Program-made: the position numbers and the translations under genes
DNA from: Carposina sasakii
Taxonomy: Eukaryota > Arthropoda > Insecta > Lepidoptera > Carposinidae
Direction: 5' to 3'
DNA length: 64,000 nucleotides
NCBI GenBank assembly: GCA_014607495.2
Contig: CP053153.1
Location: 7,688,001-7,752,000, forward strand
Notes under the pieces: model-generated
Told to the model about the DNA's origin: nothing
Seen by the model: only the letters and a program-made list of their open reading frames with translations
Databases searched by the model: none
Shown: piece after piece, positions 12,522 to 24,979 of the stretch
Layout: every line of letters starts with the position of its first letter
Numbering within the stretch: position 1 is the stretch's first letter

Positions 12522-15500
12522 TTAATATCTAGCTCGAGGTTTAAAGGGCGGGCTCTGGTATTGCGGCTGTAGGTTGGTGGCAGCCGCTGGTGGCAAGCTC
12601 TTGAGGAGCTCCAGCGCCTTCTGGATTGCTGGTGGTATTGGAGGCGGTGTTGGCAAGTGATCACCCTGGAAGATGGAAAAGTGATTGTACATTTAGGAAT
12701 TAGCTACAATTTGGAATCATTTCCACTAGGATTTAGCGGCTGTTCTTTTGATGATGTTGGTGATTTAAAACAGATGAAGCATGTAGACAAAAAGACTATG
12801 GACGCCAACTTGACCAATTTGTTTATCCGTTTTATTTGCACATACATATTATTTCCTCAACCCTAAAGACAATCTGTGCTAACAGTATTTCAGACATTCC
12901 GCCAGTTTTTTTAAGGCTATCAACGCATGATTACATTTTATAAAAATCTTCAGCAAAAAAATAACAAACAAAAATTACAGCTCAATTGATGGTCAACAAG
13001 TTGACTGGCAGTGAACCTTTTAGACTCTAGTTAGGTTAATCTATCTATCTTCTATACATATAATAAAAATGTAACGAATAGCTGTTTGTACATGGAAGAC
13101 ATATGAGAAAAAAATATTATAGGAGACCTTTATCAACGCAATAGTACCCAAAAGAATGATTTTTGGAATTTTTGTCTGTTTGTCTGTGCGTTTGTGCACG
13201 CTAATCTCAGGAAAGGCAAAACCGATTTCGATGCAGTTTTCAGGAATATATTGTGACAGGTCCCACTTAACATATAGGCTACTTTTTATCCCGGAAAAAT
13301 GTTTTTATCCCGGATAATTACGACATTTTGTTTTTTCTGTAGTCCACGCGGACGGAGTTGTGGGCCACTAGTTAATAAATATGATAGGAAAACACCCGTC
13401 CTGTTAAAACTAAAGATCTAGGCAAACGTAGGTATTCAATTAAATTTTAACAAAATTTATCGACGTTTGTACGAAAAAATACATCATGATTAATAACCCG
13501 TGATCACAGTGTAATTGAAAATGTACATAGTCTAATACATACATAATGGACAAAGTCGTGGGCGGCCGCTATAGAAAAATGTTGTCCTAAGCTGCTCTCG
13601 AGATTTTCGCTTAGCAACACATTTAGCTATTCATTATTATATTATAGGTTTTTTATTTTCGTGATTGTGCCTCAAATCTTTGCAGACCCTCCTCATGGAC
13701 AAAGTGTCTGGCTTATTTCTATATACCAACTTAATGTACTGTGTTGTGCACATAGCAAAATACGAAGAAAAGTCTGACATCCGTCGGTTAAAAATAAACT
13801 TCTTTCCTGATTATACTATGTCGGAAGATGAATCAATCAATCTTTCCAACGGCCACCTCCAAAGTAATTATGTAAAGGAGCTGCCGATTTCACCATTGAG
13901 GTTATAGCCGCTATAATGACAGATCTTATAGGCTTGTCATTTGATCGGACAGGGGCTGTTCTGCAAAAATTTTGAGCCCAAACGCAATCACTCACAAAGC
14001 GTTAACAAATCCGCGGTGCGAAGCAGTATTTACTTACATACCTTGAGTAATAAGGTATATTTTAGCACGCAGCGATCGCGAGTATAACAGAATAAAAATA
14101 AATAGCTGTCTCGATCTGAAATGTGTCTCCGTAAAGTAATTATTGCTTCGCACCGCGTTTTATTAACGGCTCGTTGCGGCCGAAACTCAGGCAATTTTTT
14201 TGCGGAATGCCCCCCTTATAGGCTTGCCATTTGATCGAACAGGTTAACGATCTACCAATTTGTATGTATTCATATCAATGCTGTCAAGGGTTCCGTGTAT
14301 GTTAATGATAGCATGTCGCAAATTATTACAAGTGTATTTTTATTTATTGTGAGATTTATTAGAGACTATTATTAGAGGCGTTTGTTAGTTAGTGTAGTCT
14401 GAAAAGTCTATACAAGCTCAGTTTATTCCGTTTACTTATGAATTTCGAAAACTATGTTTTAGAGCCAAAGTGTGTTAGTGTTAGAAACAAAAATGCCCTT
14501 CTTTCTTGCAATCTTGCCAAAATTGTGCAATTGAATTGCAATCGATTTGATATTGTGAGATACGTACTCTAAGGTAGTTTTAACTCTTCGGATTATTTAG
14601 TGTGAGTTTATTGTAAGTGTCAGAAGATACCCAAGTATATTTCCGTACTAAAAATAAAAAATAAGAACGCACATTTAGTAATTTTACTAATATGCTAGGA
14701 AGCAAAAGTTTTATAAGGTATATCCATGGTAACTACAATACGGACAGAAGTTAGATTCAGGTATGCCTAGAAAAGACATCAACGAGCGACTTAAGTACAT
14801 TGCGTGTTTTTATTTTAACTTCATTTACTTTAGTGTACTGCAGGGGTCAGCAATTAGTTTCGCTCGGGGTTCATTTTATGAAATGAAATGACCATCGCGG
14901 TCCGCCAATTTTTTTATTTACATACATAAATAATCACTCCTTTATCCTTTACGGGGTAGGCAGAGTACTCGTACCAAGGGCCGATAGAACCACATGGTGC
15001 CACTTCTGACCAATGTTGAGGGTATAGTTGAGATATACAAGTTTGGTTAGTAGTGACAGCTGGTCAGCCCATCGCCTACAAAACACCAAGACTATTATTT
15101 TATTTATAGAAAAAAATATTTATTAAAAAGATGTAATTACGGAAATAACAAAGGTTATTTTCACATATTAATGAGAAAAATGGCATTTTTTGTTGTAGAC
15201 TATCTGTTTGAAGTTTGGAGTAAAATTGGTTTTCGAATTGACGCCAAAAAAAGATAATGTATTCCACATTTTTATTAAAAGACGCACACTAGTGCAAGTT
15301 GCTGTGTTCTCGCGGTCCACACAAAATGGGTTGGGGCGGTTCGGATGCGGACCGCGGTCCGCCATTTGGCGAATGTAATATACTTTACTGTGTACAATAT
15401 AGAATAAGAATAACTATGTTGATTTAACATGACTTACACTTTAATGCTACTTACCTACATTTTTTAATGCAATTGGTTGGAATTTAATCAAATATCATAT

Positions 15501-18500
15501 TTTAAAATATCGTGTAAATAAAGTAACATTGTTTCCAATCATCATAGTCACCAATAGGAAAATTCATTTAGATAGTTTGTTTAATGATACATTACGATTA
15601 AATCTAACCATTTTAGGTGGACATGTCACAATAAAGAACGTTAATGCGAAATTATTATTTTCTACGGACCCATAATTCTGTCTTAATCCGGCAGGGGAAT
15701 TAACGTACTTAACTTGCAAAAAGCAAAGTCAAAGAAAGCAATGCGATCGCGAATATTGTAATGACACGTCATTTTCGCGATCACATTGTTTTGACTTTGC
15801 TCCCCTGCCGGATTCACACAGAGTTATGGGCCCGTAGAAATTAATAATTTCGCTTGACGTTCTTTATCATATCCTCCAATATTGGTGAGATTTGACCGTA
15901 ATTATGTTACGTGATAAGTTTACTATAGTTAAGTTATTTCATATTCTGAAACAATCTACCTGTGGTTGAAATCCATTTTCATCAGCAATGTAAGTCAGCG
16001 CTATAAGGTTGCCATCAGGAGACTTATAACTGAACTTGCCCTCTGCAACCTGCACCTCTTCGCCTTCCCCTTTACCGAAGTTTTTCACGTACCCCGTCTC
16101 TTCAGCGTTAATTTCATTGCCCGTTTCGTATCTGAAAATGTTTAGAAATAACAAATATTATTGATCAATTTTCTTCAAAAGTGTTGTATAATAAATGTTG
16201 TAGCTATATGGCAAAACTTTTTTGACAATAGACAAAAGTTTTTTAGCTTTTTAATTATCTATATAAAGATGTTAAATTTAATTATTTCAGGACCCTTATC
16301 CTAAATCACATGATGAAAAAACTATTGCAATGATATAGCCACGACATAATGGCTTTAACATTAGTCGAGTGAATTACGATGTTTTGATATCCAATTTAGA
16401 ATAACATTAATATTTATATCCTCGAAATAGTAGGACAGATCCATAATAGGCCTACTATAAGACGACGCCACGTGTAGAATTTTATTGAATTCTTTTCTTA
16501 GTTGATATTTTTACTTACTATAAAAGCAATTTGAAATTATCATATTTATTTTGAAAAGACACATACTTACAAAAATAATGTAAAGATGAGGAAATGTACT
16601 TACAGCCATTTATATGACCCATCGACATTCGGTCCTTCAGACTCGAAGCGTATTATAGGAATCGGTTCCGTTGACTGCTGCGCTCTTGCTCCGAAGATCA
16701 TAGCCAGAGAAGCAAAGAAAATTGGTGAGATCTGAAATACAACGAAAATTTTACGTATATTGATTTTCAGCTACTTATCGACTTCTGACAGATTATTGGC
16801 ACAGAATAAGTATGTATGGGAAAGCCCAACGAGTAGATGGGGCCATGGGGTCCGGGTGCACATGCCCTCTTCAGAGGCATTGCCAACATTGGTCAAAACA
16901 TCCCATGACCAAAGGGCTGATGCCTACTTTGGTCAACGTGTTAGCCTCGCTATACAGCAGGGCAACGCGGCCAGCCTTTTGGGCACGCTGCCATCGGTGG
17001 AGGATTTAAAGGCCATATTCTATCTGAAAATATTTTTAGTTGCAAGTATATTTTAATTTATGTGTATAGTTTATGCTATTAGTTGATTATGTTATATCCT
17101 TATAAATTAAATAAAAACCAGCGACTAAATTATAAAAGAGAAATAAACGTGAACAAAATTTCAGCTCAATCGGTTGAAGATATCTGCTTCAAAATTGAGT
17201 TGCAAGATTCCATCTGAACAAACATACATACATAATATATTGCAAGTTATATAAAAGCTTTTAAAAAAAGCTTTTGGCTATGTACTAAAGTTAGGATTTC
17301 ACTTCAGATTTAATTTATAATGGTTTGTCTTTGCTGATGCTTGCCTTGCTTTGCCTGGGCTTCACTTAAATACATCAGCTACATTTCCTACCGTATATGT
17401 CTAATCTATATATACAGGGTGTTTTTTCGTTGCCACCCTTAACGAAGAGTACGTACTCTATACATCAAATAAAGTAAGTTTATGCCAAAAAATGCTGGGA
17501 AACAATGTAAATTATTTTGATTTTTTTTTATTACTGGATCGGGCGAAATTTATAGTGCCCAGTGTTTATACTAGTTTTTTCATAGACAGATATTAATTAT
17601 TTCTCGTGAAAAAATCTTGCTACGTGCGTCTATGAGCGTGCGTCATTTATGCAGAAAAACGCAGTCTATTTACTCAACTTTGGACCCTAATATCTTGGGA
17701 ACAAGACACCTCTCAGGTATGTTTTCATGGAGAAAAACGATCGTGATGATGAGGAGATTCCGTAGTTTTCGGAAAAGTTGAGGACCAAAAATCACCCTGT
17801 ATATCTGTCCTTGCTATGCTAAACGTGTCTGTAGGTATCTCCTTTATAATCCTGCTGTTCTGGCTACCCTATTTCAGGAACACAGCCATGTGTATTATGT
17901 ATGTATGGTTGGGAAATTATATAGTGAAATCCTTTGATGTTCGTTCATACATAGGAACTTGATGAATGTCTAATATTATTATGTTTGTTATTTGCCAGTG
18001 TATGCAAAATTTCAAAGTAATCAGCGAGTGCCGGAACTGCGCCACTTTCCTCGCGAACAATAAGCACGTTTCAACCGCAGCAGTTTATGACGGGGGGTGA
18101 CATGCGCTTGCGCCGCATTTCCGTGTTAGACATGTTCTATAACCGAAACCAACTTTATTGGATCGCCGTGATTTTACAGTGTACATATGTAATATTTTTA
18201 TATTGTTACTTGTTTGAAATTGTTACTTTAAAAAAAATAAAAATTATGATTATATAAGTATGCTCTACCTTCTAAATTATGAAGTAGACATTTCTGTTCT
18301 TGATATACCGTCCACCCACCAGTGGGAATGTCCAGGCCATAAACTTTAGCTAGCTTACCAATTTTTAACTTTAATGAGCTACCGGTAAAGTTAGTTTATT
18401 TCATTAAATACCTTTTTCTTCACTATATAAATAAACCTAGTATTCCATATATAGGCTTTAGTTACAAATAACTAAATTCTCTAAAGACGTGAAATATCTT

Positions 18501-21500
18501 GCGCTGACCTTTCAACTTTCTACATCTCCACTTAGTCTTATGTGGAAACTAAAGGTAAACTGCATACAAATGTAATCGTTCACGGTATTGACTTCATAGA
18601 AATATCTTAATTAGGTTTAGACTGTAAATTCGCACTTGAAAGCAATAATTTACACAATCTTACATACTGCAGTTAACTTTATCAAATCTTAAAGGTATTT
18701 TAGATGTGAAGTTTAACTTTGTTCATCAAGGATAACGGATGCGAAGAGCTTTAGCAAACTACTAATTTGTATTTGGTGAGATTTTGGTGCGGTAAGTAAC
18801 TGACTGTCAGACACTTGGCATAATGAAAGCAATTTTTGTTCGATGCACCTGTGAATGTAATCGTGGAAATATGCACAATATCAAAATACTATTTTGTAAT
18901 TTATTATTACAGTTGGTTATATTTATCAAGGAAAATATTCTTATTCTTTATTGCACATATAAAAAAATATAACTATCTGTTGCCCGCGACTCCGTCCGCT
19001 TGGACAGCAGAAACAAAACAAAATGTCAAAAATATTTTCTTGGAATAAAAAGTAGGCTATATGTTAATTCAGGGTGTTAGCTAATTTCATACCAAATTTT
19101 ATTAAAATCGCTCCAGCCGTTTAGACCTGAAGAAGTAACAAACATACACACACACTCACACAGTCACAAACTTTTGCCTTTATAATATTAGTGTCATATA
19201 CGTAATTAAATTATCGTTTCGTGTAGTTCCTATGTATATACCTGGAGGCCAATTCTCGAAAAGTATCGAGTTGGAACGAAGCCGAAACGGAACCGTTGTA
19301 GACGCTCAGAATAAAGCAATAATTACTTTACGGTGAGGTAATTAGACACATTTCAGCACGAGACAGATATTTGTTTTTATTCTGTCATATTCGCGACCGA
19401 TGCATGCTAAAATATACCTTATTACTCAAGCGGTAAGTATATATTGCTTCGCACCGCGTTTCGTTAACGGTTCGTTAGTGGTTGCGTTTCGGCTCAAATT
19501 TTTTAAAGAATTGTCCCCAGGCCTTACTATAGTCACACATATGATAATGCTATGGTCAAGTCATAGCTAATAATAAATTTAGCATTAAAAACTCAGCTGT
19601 CCTATCGGCATCGTGTACGTTGAACCTAATAAACCCCGTCACAGACGTCTTTGTTGTAATTGTCTCCATTTCACGGTTTAAGGTAAATGTTAGAGCAGAA
19701 TTGTCGCATTTTACGACCACTATTTGCGAAATTTGTATGAACTTTTAATGACTTCTATAACGGTAGGTGCTATGAATCTACGATTTTAACTTTTTATTTC
19801 TTACATGTAGGTAAATATCGCTAGAGAAACATTTTACAAATATTGGCGTTGTAAATACTTTTTTATTTTGTTTACTTACTCATTATGAAAATGGGCAAGG
19901 GCCACTCGTTAAAGCTACTAGCGTCAATTAAATGACGTTTGTAACTCGTACTTTAGGTTGTAGTTAGGCCGAGTTCAAACCAAACTGACTGTCAGCCGAT
20001 GAAAGTGAGCAAGCGTTGCGAAATTTAATTGTATTTTCATATTTACCTTTTTGTTCATTTAACCGAAAATACGTTATTACGCTATGCGTAGACTCTGTCG
20101 TCGCTATACATTTATTTTCTGTTCACACTGGGGCTTACGAGAGCCTGCTCATAATTATGTCTGAACACGGCCTTTACTTAGGTACTCGCAATTTTCCTTG
20201 ACCAATTTTGATCAATGTTCAATAGTCTACATTTACACACTGATAAGAAAATTTCTTCTATGCTATACCTTAATTTAAATATGAACAGGAAAGAGAAATT
20301 GTGCAGGTGTTTCCGTGACTTGACATCGCAATAATGTTATGTTGGAAATAAAGGGTGTTGAAAGACGTGACATGAACATTCTGCACAAAAGTTTAATTGA
20401 GCTAGGTATGTATAGTATAGTATGTATCATATCGACGGTGAAGTGACAATACCTCCTAACTAATATTTTTTTAACAAATCGACTTTTTTAATGCAATATA
20501 CTTATAATTCAATAATAAGTATATTGCATAAAAAAATCGATTTGTTAAAAAATGTTAGTTAGGAGGTATTGTCACTTCACCGTCGATATGCGTTGTAAGA
20601 TGTTCAATGATTGTTTTAAACTATTTATGTGAAAAATTATCTTGTGTTGATGCGGGTCTTCGCTACAATACATCCAGCTGAATCTCCTTTCGTGTGTATC
20701 GTAAGAGTCAATTAAGAAGCTTAGGAGTGTTCTCACAGGCCATGAGCTATCAACTTGTTACTGATCTTTTACAGCTAACCCCGCTATGCAAGCGTGGATG
20801 AAGGATCCCATTTGCGATCCTGCAGTTCAGTCTTCCCAATTTTGGGTATATAGCCATGTTTATTAATTACTAGTGGACGCCCGCGACTACGTCCGCGTGG
20901 ACTACAGAAAAAACAAAATGTCGAAATTATCCGTGATAAAAACATTTTCCCGTGATAAAAAGTAACCTATATGTTAAGTGGGACCTGTCACAATATACTC
21001 CTAAAAACTGCATCGAAATCGGTTTAGCCGTTTCTGAGATTAGCGTGCACAAACACACAGACAAACAGACAAAAATTCAAAAAATCATCGTTTTGGGTTC
21101 TATTGTAAAATAGGGTTCTATTGCAAAATATAAAGGTCTCCTATTATATTTTTTCTCATATATCTTCCATGTACAGACAGCGAACGAATGTATAGATTAC
21201 TGTACCATTTAACAGATAAACTTCCCTTCAAATACCGCAAACGCCTAAAGTTAAAGGTTAGATAGCATCTCACCCATCTCCTTGGTTGACTTTTGCCCTG
21301 TGAAGGCAAAAGCATGCGAGCACGATGACGATATAAGGAAATCACTTTTGAGAACACTGTAATACTACGTACCTCTATAGTTATTAATATTCTTATGTTT
21401 TTGAGAATGTGGTAATCTCTAAAACTATGACAGTTTGATAATATTTATTTCTGGCCTTTTTTATATTTTATGTAGAATATACAGGCTGTTTTTTCATTGC

Positions 21501-22081
21501 CACCCTTAACGAAGGGTACGTAATCTTTAGATGAAATAAAGTAAGTATATGCCAAAAAAAAGCTGGGACTATTTTTATTTTTTTTTATTACTTGATCGGG
21601 CGAAATTTATAATGTCCAGTGTTTATACTAGTTTTATCATAGACAAATATTACTTATTTGTCGTGAAAAAATCTTGCTACGCGCGTCTATGTGCATTTAT
21701 GCAGAAAAACGCAGTCTATTTACTCAACTTTGGACCCTAATATCTTGGGAACCAGACACTTCCCAGGTATGCTTCCATGGAGAAAAATGATCGTGATGAT
21801 CAGGAGATTCTGTAGTTTTTGGGAACGTTGACGACCAAAACTCACCCTGTATTAATAACTTCAATTAGGTACGTTTATTTACTGCATTTATTACATATTT
21901 TTGTCCAGTAGGTATGTACGAGTAGTATGTTAGATAAATCATATAATAAGCAACTAATGAATATACTAACACAGCGGTGAAACATATTTTTTTGGATCTC
22001 TTCCTCATGGGAAAATCTGTATTAGTTCGTTTTACGGTAATCTCGTTTACTTATTTAAAAAATAGTTTAATACATTACCAT
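12522..22081 (-). CDS. RR-1 cuticular protein (gene 2), 4 exons, 148 aa
   Basis: Secreted chitin-binding cuticle protein. Minus-strand coding exons are 22079-22081 (the ATG alone), 16604-16731, 15960-16131 and 12522-12665. Phases are 0, 2 and 0, giving 148 aa and a TAA stop. The signal peptide is [18 protein letters not shown] (1-18). [12 protein letters not shown] precedes the domain, which covers [15 protein letters not shown] (44-58), [17 protein letters not shown] (91-98) and [20 protein letters not shown] (103-122). The tail is Pro- and aromatic-rich and ends KPRARY. The first intron is 5.3 kb and full of transposon fragments. The first exon was inferred from the ATG abutting a GTAATG donor, 86 bases downstream of a TATAAAAG box. 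That exon is the least certain part; the other three are solid. The third intron contains two MITE-like inverted repeats. Confidence 0.87.
13051..13373 (-). repeat. CCCGCGACT-family dispersed repeat, long subfamily
   Basis: Reverse copy with the long end that includes AGGAGACCTTTATCAACGCA, ACATATGAGAAAAAAATATT and the TGTCTGTTTGTCTGTGCG segment. It is matched by plus-strand copies at 20869 and 29532. Confidence 0.65.
13952..14214. mobile_element. Inverted-repeat (MITE-like) element flanked by 29-bp direct repeats
   Basis: The ends GGGGCTGTTCTGCAAAAATT and GGGGGCATTCCGCAAAAAAA (reverse) are imperfect inverted repeats. Further inward, CGGTGCGAAGCAGTATTTAC and its inverse partner recur. Related copies are at 19258-19506 and, broken, at 61676-62170. 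The flanks at 13925-13953 and 14215-14243 are 29-base direct repeats with two mismatches. Confidence 0.6.
14920..15092 (-). repeat. SINE-like repeat with TATG-type tail, reverse copy
   Basis: Runs from the CATACATA tail through CCTTTACGGGGTAGGCAGAG and GAACCACATGGTGCCACTTC to GGTGTTTTGTAGGCGATGGG (reverse). It sits between sequences carrying GCGGTCCGCCA on both sides (14898 and 15355), which look like the halves of an older repeat it entered. Confidence 0.6.
15629..15869. mobile_element. Long palindromic MITE-like element
   Basis: About 240 bases that fold back along most of their length. ATAAAGAACGTTAATGCGAA pairs with TTCGCTTGACGTTCTTTAT, CCATAATTCTGTCTTAATCC with GGATTCACACAGAGTTATGG, and GCAAAGTCAAAG with its inverse near 15792. 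No ORF. Lies in intron 3 of gene 2. Confidence 0.65.
16132..16603. other. Gene 2 intron 2
   Basis: A 472-base AT-rich intron bounded by GTAAGT and a TTTTCAG acceptor on the minus strand. No repeat was recognised. Confidence 0.5.
17413..17802 (+). mobile_element. ACAGGGTG-ended element, copy 2
   Basis: Begins TATACAGGGTGTTTTTTCGT and ends ATCACCCTGTATAT, giving inverted ACAGGGTG ends with TA flanks. This and copy 3 show the termini best. Confidence 0.7.
17812..17893 (+). repeat. TGATCCTGCAGTT-family repeat fragment
   Basis: Contains CTATGCTAAACGTG, TATAATCCTGCTGTTCTGGC and ACACAGCCATGTGTATTATG, matching the ends of copies at 20646, 24980 and 53064. It starts within about ten bases of the end of an ACAGGGTG element. 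Confidence 0.5.
18973..19192 (+). repeat. CCCGCGACT-family dispersed repeat, short-end subfamily
   Basis: Starts CTGTTGCCCGCGACTCCGTC and ends CTTTTGCCTTTATAATATTA. It differs from the long subfamily after the ATCGCTCCAGCCGTTTAGAC segment. Confidence 0.6.
19258..19506. mobile_element. MITE-like element related to 13952-14214
   Basis: Shares ATTGCTTCGCACCGCGTTT, TTTATTCTGTCATATTCGCG and TAATTACTTTACGGTGA with the element at 13952. The ends are diverged. Confidence 0.5.
20428..20590. repeat. Near-perfect 163-bp palindrome
   Basis: CATATCGACGGTGAAGTGAC at the left pairs with GTCACTTCACCGTCGATATG at the right. The arms continue for about 72 bases each with only a few mismatches, around a loop near 20505-20515. 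No ORF. It lies in intron 1 of gene 2, so its transcript would form a long hairpin. Confidence 0.8.
20646..20866 (+). repeat. TGATCCTGCAGTT-family dispersed repeat
   Basis: Shares TCTCCTTTCGTGTGTATCGT, CAGGCCATGAGCTATCAACT and GCGATCCTGCAGTTCAGTC with 24980-25222. Directly followed by a CCCGCGACT repeat. Class unknown. Confidence 0.5.
20869..21197 (+). repeat. CCCGCGACT-family dispersed repeat, long subfamily
   Basis: Starts ACTAGTGGACGCCCGCGACT and ends with the AAAGGTCTCCTATTATATTT and ACAGACAGCGAACGAATG segments. Carries a small internal duplication of the GGTTCTATTG stretch near 21094-21123. Confidence 0.65.
21480..21852 (+). mobile_element. ACAGGGTG-ended element, copy 3
   Basis: Begins ATACAGGCTGTTTTTTC and ends CTCACCCTGTATTA. 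The 63-codon open stretch inside (21549-21740) is not conserved among copies and is not treated as a gene. Confidence 0.65.
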
Positions 22082-22166
22082 GACTGCAAAAGGGTGACTT
22101 GAAACACAAAGAGTCTGGATGCACTCACAGTTGGTTCAAATGTGTGCACTGTGACACTGCATTCGG

Positions 22167-22174
22167 CTTTTATA
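22167..22174 (-). promoter_or_regulatory. TATA box of gene 2
   Basis: TATAAAAG on the minus strand, 86 bases upstream of the ATG that forms the whole coding part of gene 2 exon 1. The similar spacing in genes 1 and 3 is the main argument for this exon. A start site near 22140-22150 is expected by distance only. Confidence 0.6.
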
Positions 22175-24727
22175 CCAGTCCATTACCTATGAACTTAAGT
22201 CGACCCGGCGCATGCGCATCCCTTCATAGTTACTTTGGACAAAGACTAATCCAGCGTGTAATGGAGATTTTAAATTATGAACATAATGGATCTTAGATAT
22301 TTACCATTATTGAAATAGTAAAAAATTTTATCCACGCTATCTGCATAGTTTACAATGGTTATTGCCAAAATTGTAATATGAAAAAAATGCAAGAACACAC
22401 TGCAATTCATGAATTATTAGAATACAGTAGATATTTTATGTTTTATTGCCATAATTATTTTTCATGCGGTCAGAAAATAAATAATCAAATAGAACTTTAA
22501 AAAAAATGTTAAGCAAAATGTTACGAATGAAGCCCACTATAGGGAACTTATCTACAAAATCTGAGACTCGAAATCACGTGTTTATTTTTATAAGATTTAT
22601 TACAATTAACATTCCTAAGCTAAATAGAGTATATAGGAATTCTCCATACTATCTTGAAAAATAAACCTTTGGATTTGAGTCTCAAATTTTGTATATTTAT
22701 AGCAATTTAGCAATTTTGTTCAACATATCCGTATATTATGAAATTGCTTTTCTTAACAAAGTTCGGATAATCCAACTAAGTAAACATTTCGTAAAAGTGA
22801 TTTTTTATGATGTTATTGACATTTAACAAATCTTAACAACTCATCTGCAAGTGCACTAAAATTGTGTGATTCACAGAAGTATGAAGTAATAAACGAGATA
22901 CAAAAACGACCTTCTTTGACGGTTGGGTAAAAATAGGTTTATAAAATATAAGTCATGTAAACTAGAATATTAAATAAGGATGAGCACTCTTAGCAAAAGC
23001 CATGACATGGATCCTATATTGTAACAAACAAAGGTAACATATTTTTTTATACCTAAAAAGTGGAAGATTGCAAATTTATTAAAGTGTCCCAGCAAGTTGT
23101 ACATGTATACCTATAGGTACACTATCCTCATAAAAGGATATCTAGTTATGGTTTTTAAAATTAATATTTGCAGTTAAAATTAGTAATAGGTTAATTGGTA
23201 AATTTTGAACTATATACCAAAATGGTTCATGAAATACATATTTACGACAGCTGCATCTAGTCAGTTACTTTTTCCTTGACTTTGTTCTTGGTTGTATACG
23301 CTTTCTTGTGACTAGAAATCTTTCTAAAACCACTTGCGAAAAATTGATTTTATCAAGGTCTTTTACAGGTTCAATGGAGTTCAATGTTATCCTTCACCAG
23401 AAATAAATTAGTTCCTAATACTGAACAAAATTACTTCAAGGCAAGTACTTTACGACGACAACTTGTGATTGAGGCATGAGTATATTGTAAGTATACCTAG
23501 TACGCACGTAGTTAGCATAAGGACCTTTCATAAATTTTTAAGAGAGTAGCAATAATTCGAAGTTGAAAAATGCTATTGAGAGGTGGTATTTTGTTATGAC
23601 CAATGGCCAAGAATCTATCTATCAAAAGCTGATACTTGGTCAGAAAACCTTGTTATGAAATTTTATTGTGATACATATGGCAGGAATTTCTTTCTAGATA
23701 TTGTCAATTGCCTCCTAGCTTACGTAGACTCACCGTACGTAGACTGCGTAAAAAGCTTTATTCCGATAAATTATCGAAACATTGTGTACTTGAAGCTAAC
23801 AATGCCTTAAGCAGTAATTATGTAAAATAAATACTTAATAAAGGTTCAAACGACCAAGTAGGCAATGAACATAAATTATATGCTTATTCAAGTTTTGTCG
23901 ATAGCAGTTCTAAGACATCCGACAAGGCACATCTCCATTTGGTAATGTCATAGACTAAAACAGGGACGTAGTCAGACTTTCGGCGGGTAGTAAATACCTA
24001 CATCACAAAGGCAATAATGATGCGATGTTGCTACATTTCGCCTGTATAGATTCCTACAAAAGCTCTCGCGTATCTATTGATGCCTACATAACGCAGAGCT
24101 GACCCATGATAAAATATCCACCATATAAGACGTGATCGACATTCAGTAGAGACAAAATGGGTATCTATTGTTTATATAAAGAATGCGGTATTCATACGGT
24201 CCATTTGTATTTATCATAAGTTCAACTCAATAAGATAAATGCACCAACCTACCACAAAAATTAATCTTCACGAAGAGGTTTCAATTACTCATAAAATTAC
24301 TAGCATATAATTGGAAATAATGGCAATGAATAATATCAAAATATAAAAAAAAAAAATATTCGAAATATTTGGCGATTCAGTTTACTCTCATCTTTTCTCT
24401 ATGTAATCTATGGTTAAACCCACGTAGGAGGGTGTCTTGTGAAACACTTAGGTAGTGTGTACCCAAGTCGCGGACATCACTGACCCTTGCAAAGCCTGTT
24501 CTACGTGTGGCATTTGATAGTTCTAATGAAACTTAAAGGCTATGTATAAAATTAATTTACTTTATCTGTTACTTAAAATTCGTTTAAAGCTACTGGTTAA
24601 GTTAAGATGGCGTGAGAGAGGCTTTGCAACTATGTACATAATTTCCAACACTTTGAATAAATCAACGAAAGCGATACATTTCGTACTCAAAAGAAGTAAA
24701 CCGAAAAATATAGAAAATAATGTAACC

Positions 24728-24858
24728 TACCGGTCACCAACCCGCCTGCCCAGCGTGGTGACTATGGGCAAATACCCCCCAAGGCAGTCTTGTGGCGTGC
24801 CCTGGGGGAGGCCTACGTCAAGCAGTGAACTGCAATAGGCTGAAAATGATGATGACAA
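24728..24858 (+). repeat. LINE 3' end fragment
   Basis: Reads LWRALGEAYV at 24790-24820, then a stop, GCAATAGGCTG and an ATGATGATGA tail, as expected of the 3' end of a lepidopteran LINE. It shares CGGTCACCAACCCGCCTGCC with 62278-62490. Confidence 0.6.
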
Positions 24859-24979
24859 ACACCGACTGTATTCTAAAAAATTAGGAAGCCTGTAAAGCGT
24901 GATCGACAATGAGAGATCCCCAGCCACGTTTAGCAAAGCGGGGTCAGATGTAAAAAATCATCAGCACAGGATAGTACTT

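Larger units (their letters stand above)
12666..15959. other. Gene 2 intron 3
   Basis: A 3.3 kb intron made largely of insertions: repeat copies at 13051-13373 and 14920-15092 and inverted-repeat elements at 13952-14214 and 15629-15869. No coding sequence was recognised. Confidence 0.5.
16732..22078. other. Gene 2 intron 1
   Basis: A 5.3 kb first intron crowded with insertions: two ACAGGGTG-ended elements, two CCCGCGACT repeats, a MITE-like element, a perfect-looking palindrome and TGATCCTGCAGTT repeats. Bases 16859-17010 read [20 protein letters not shown] and then [20 protein letters not shown] on the plus strand. This looks like a decayed transposon protein end, but I cannot assign the family. 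Confidence 0.5.

Noticed and set aside
24542..24838. 98-codon plus-strand ORF
   Set aside because: Its 3' part is the wrong frame of a LINE tail and the 5' part is AT-rich filler.
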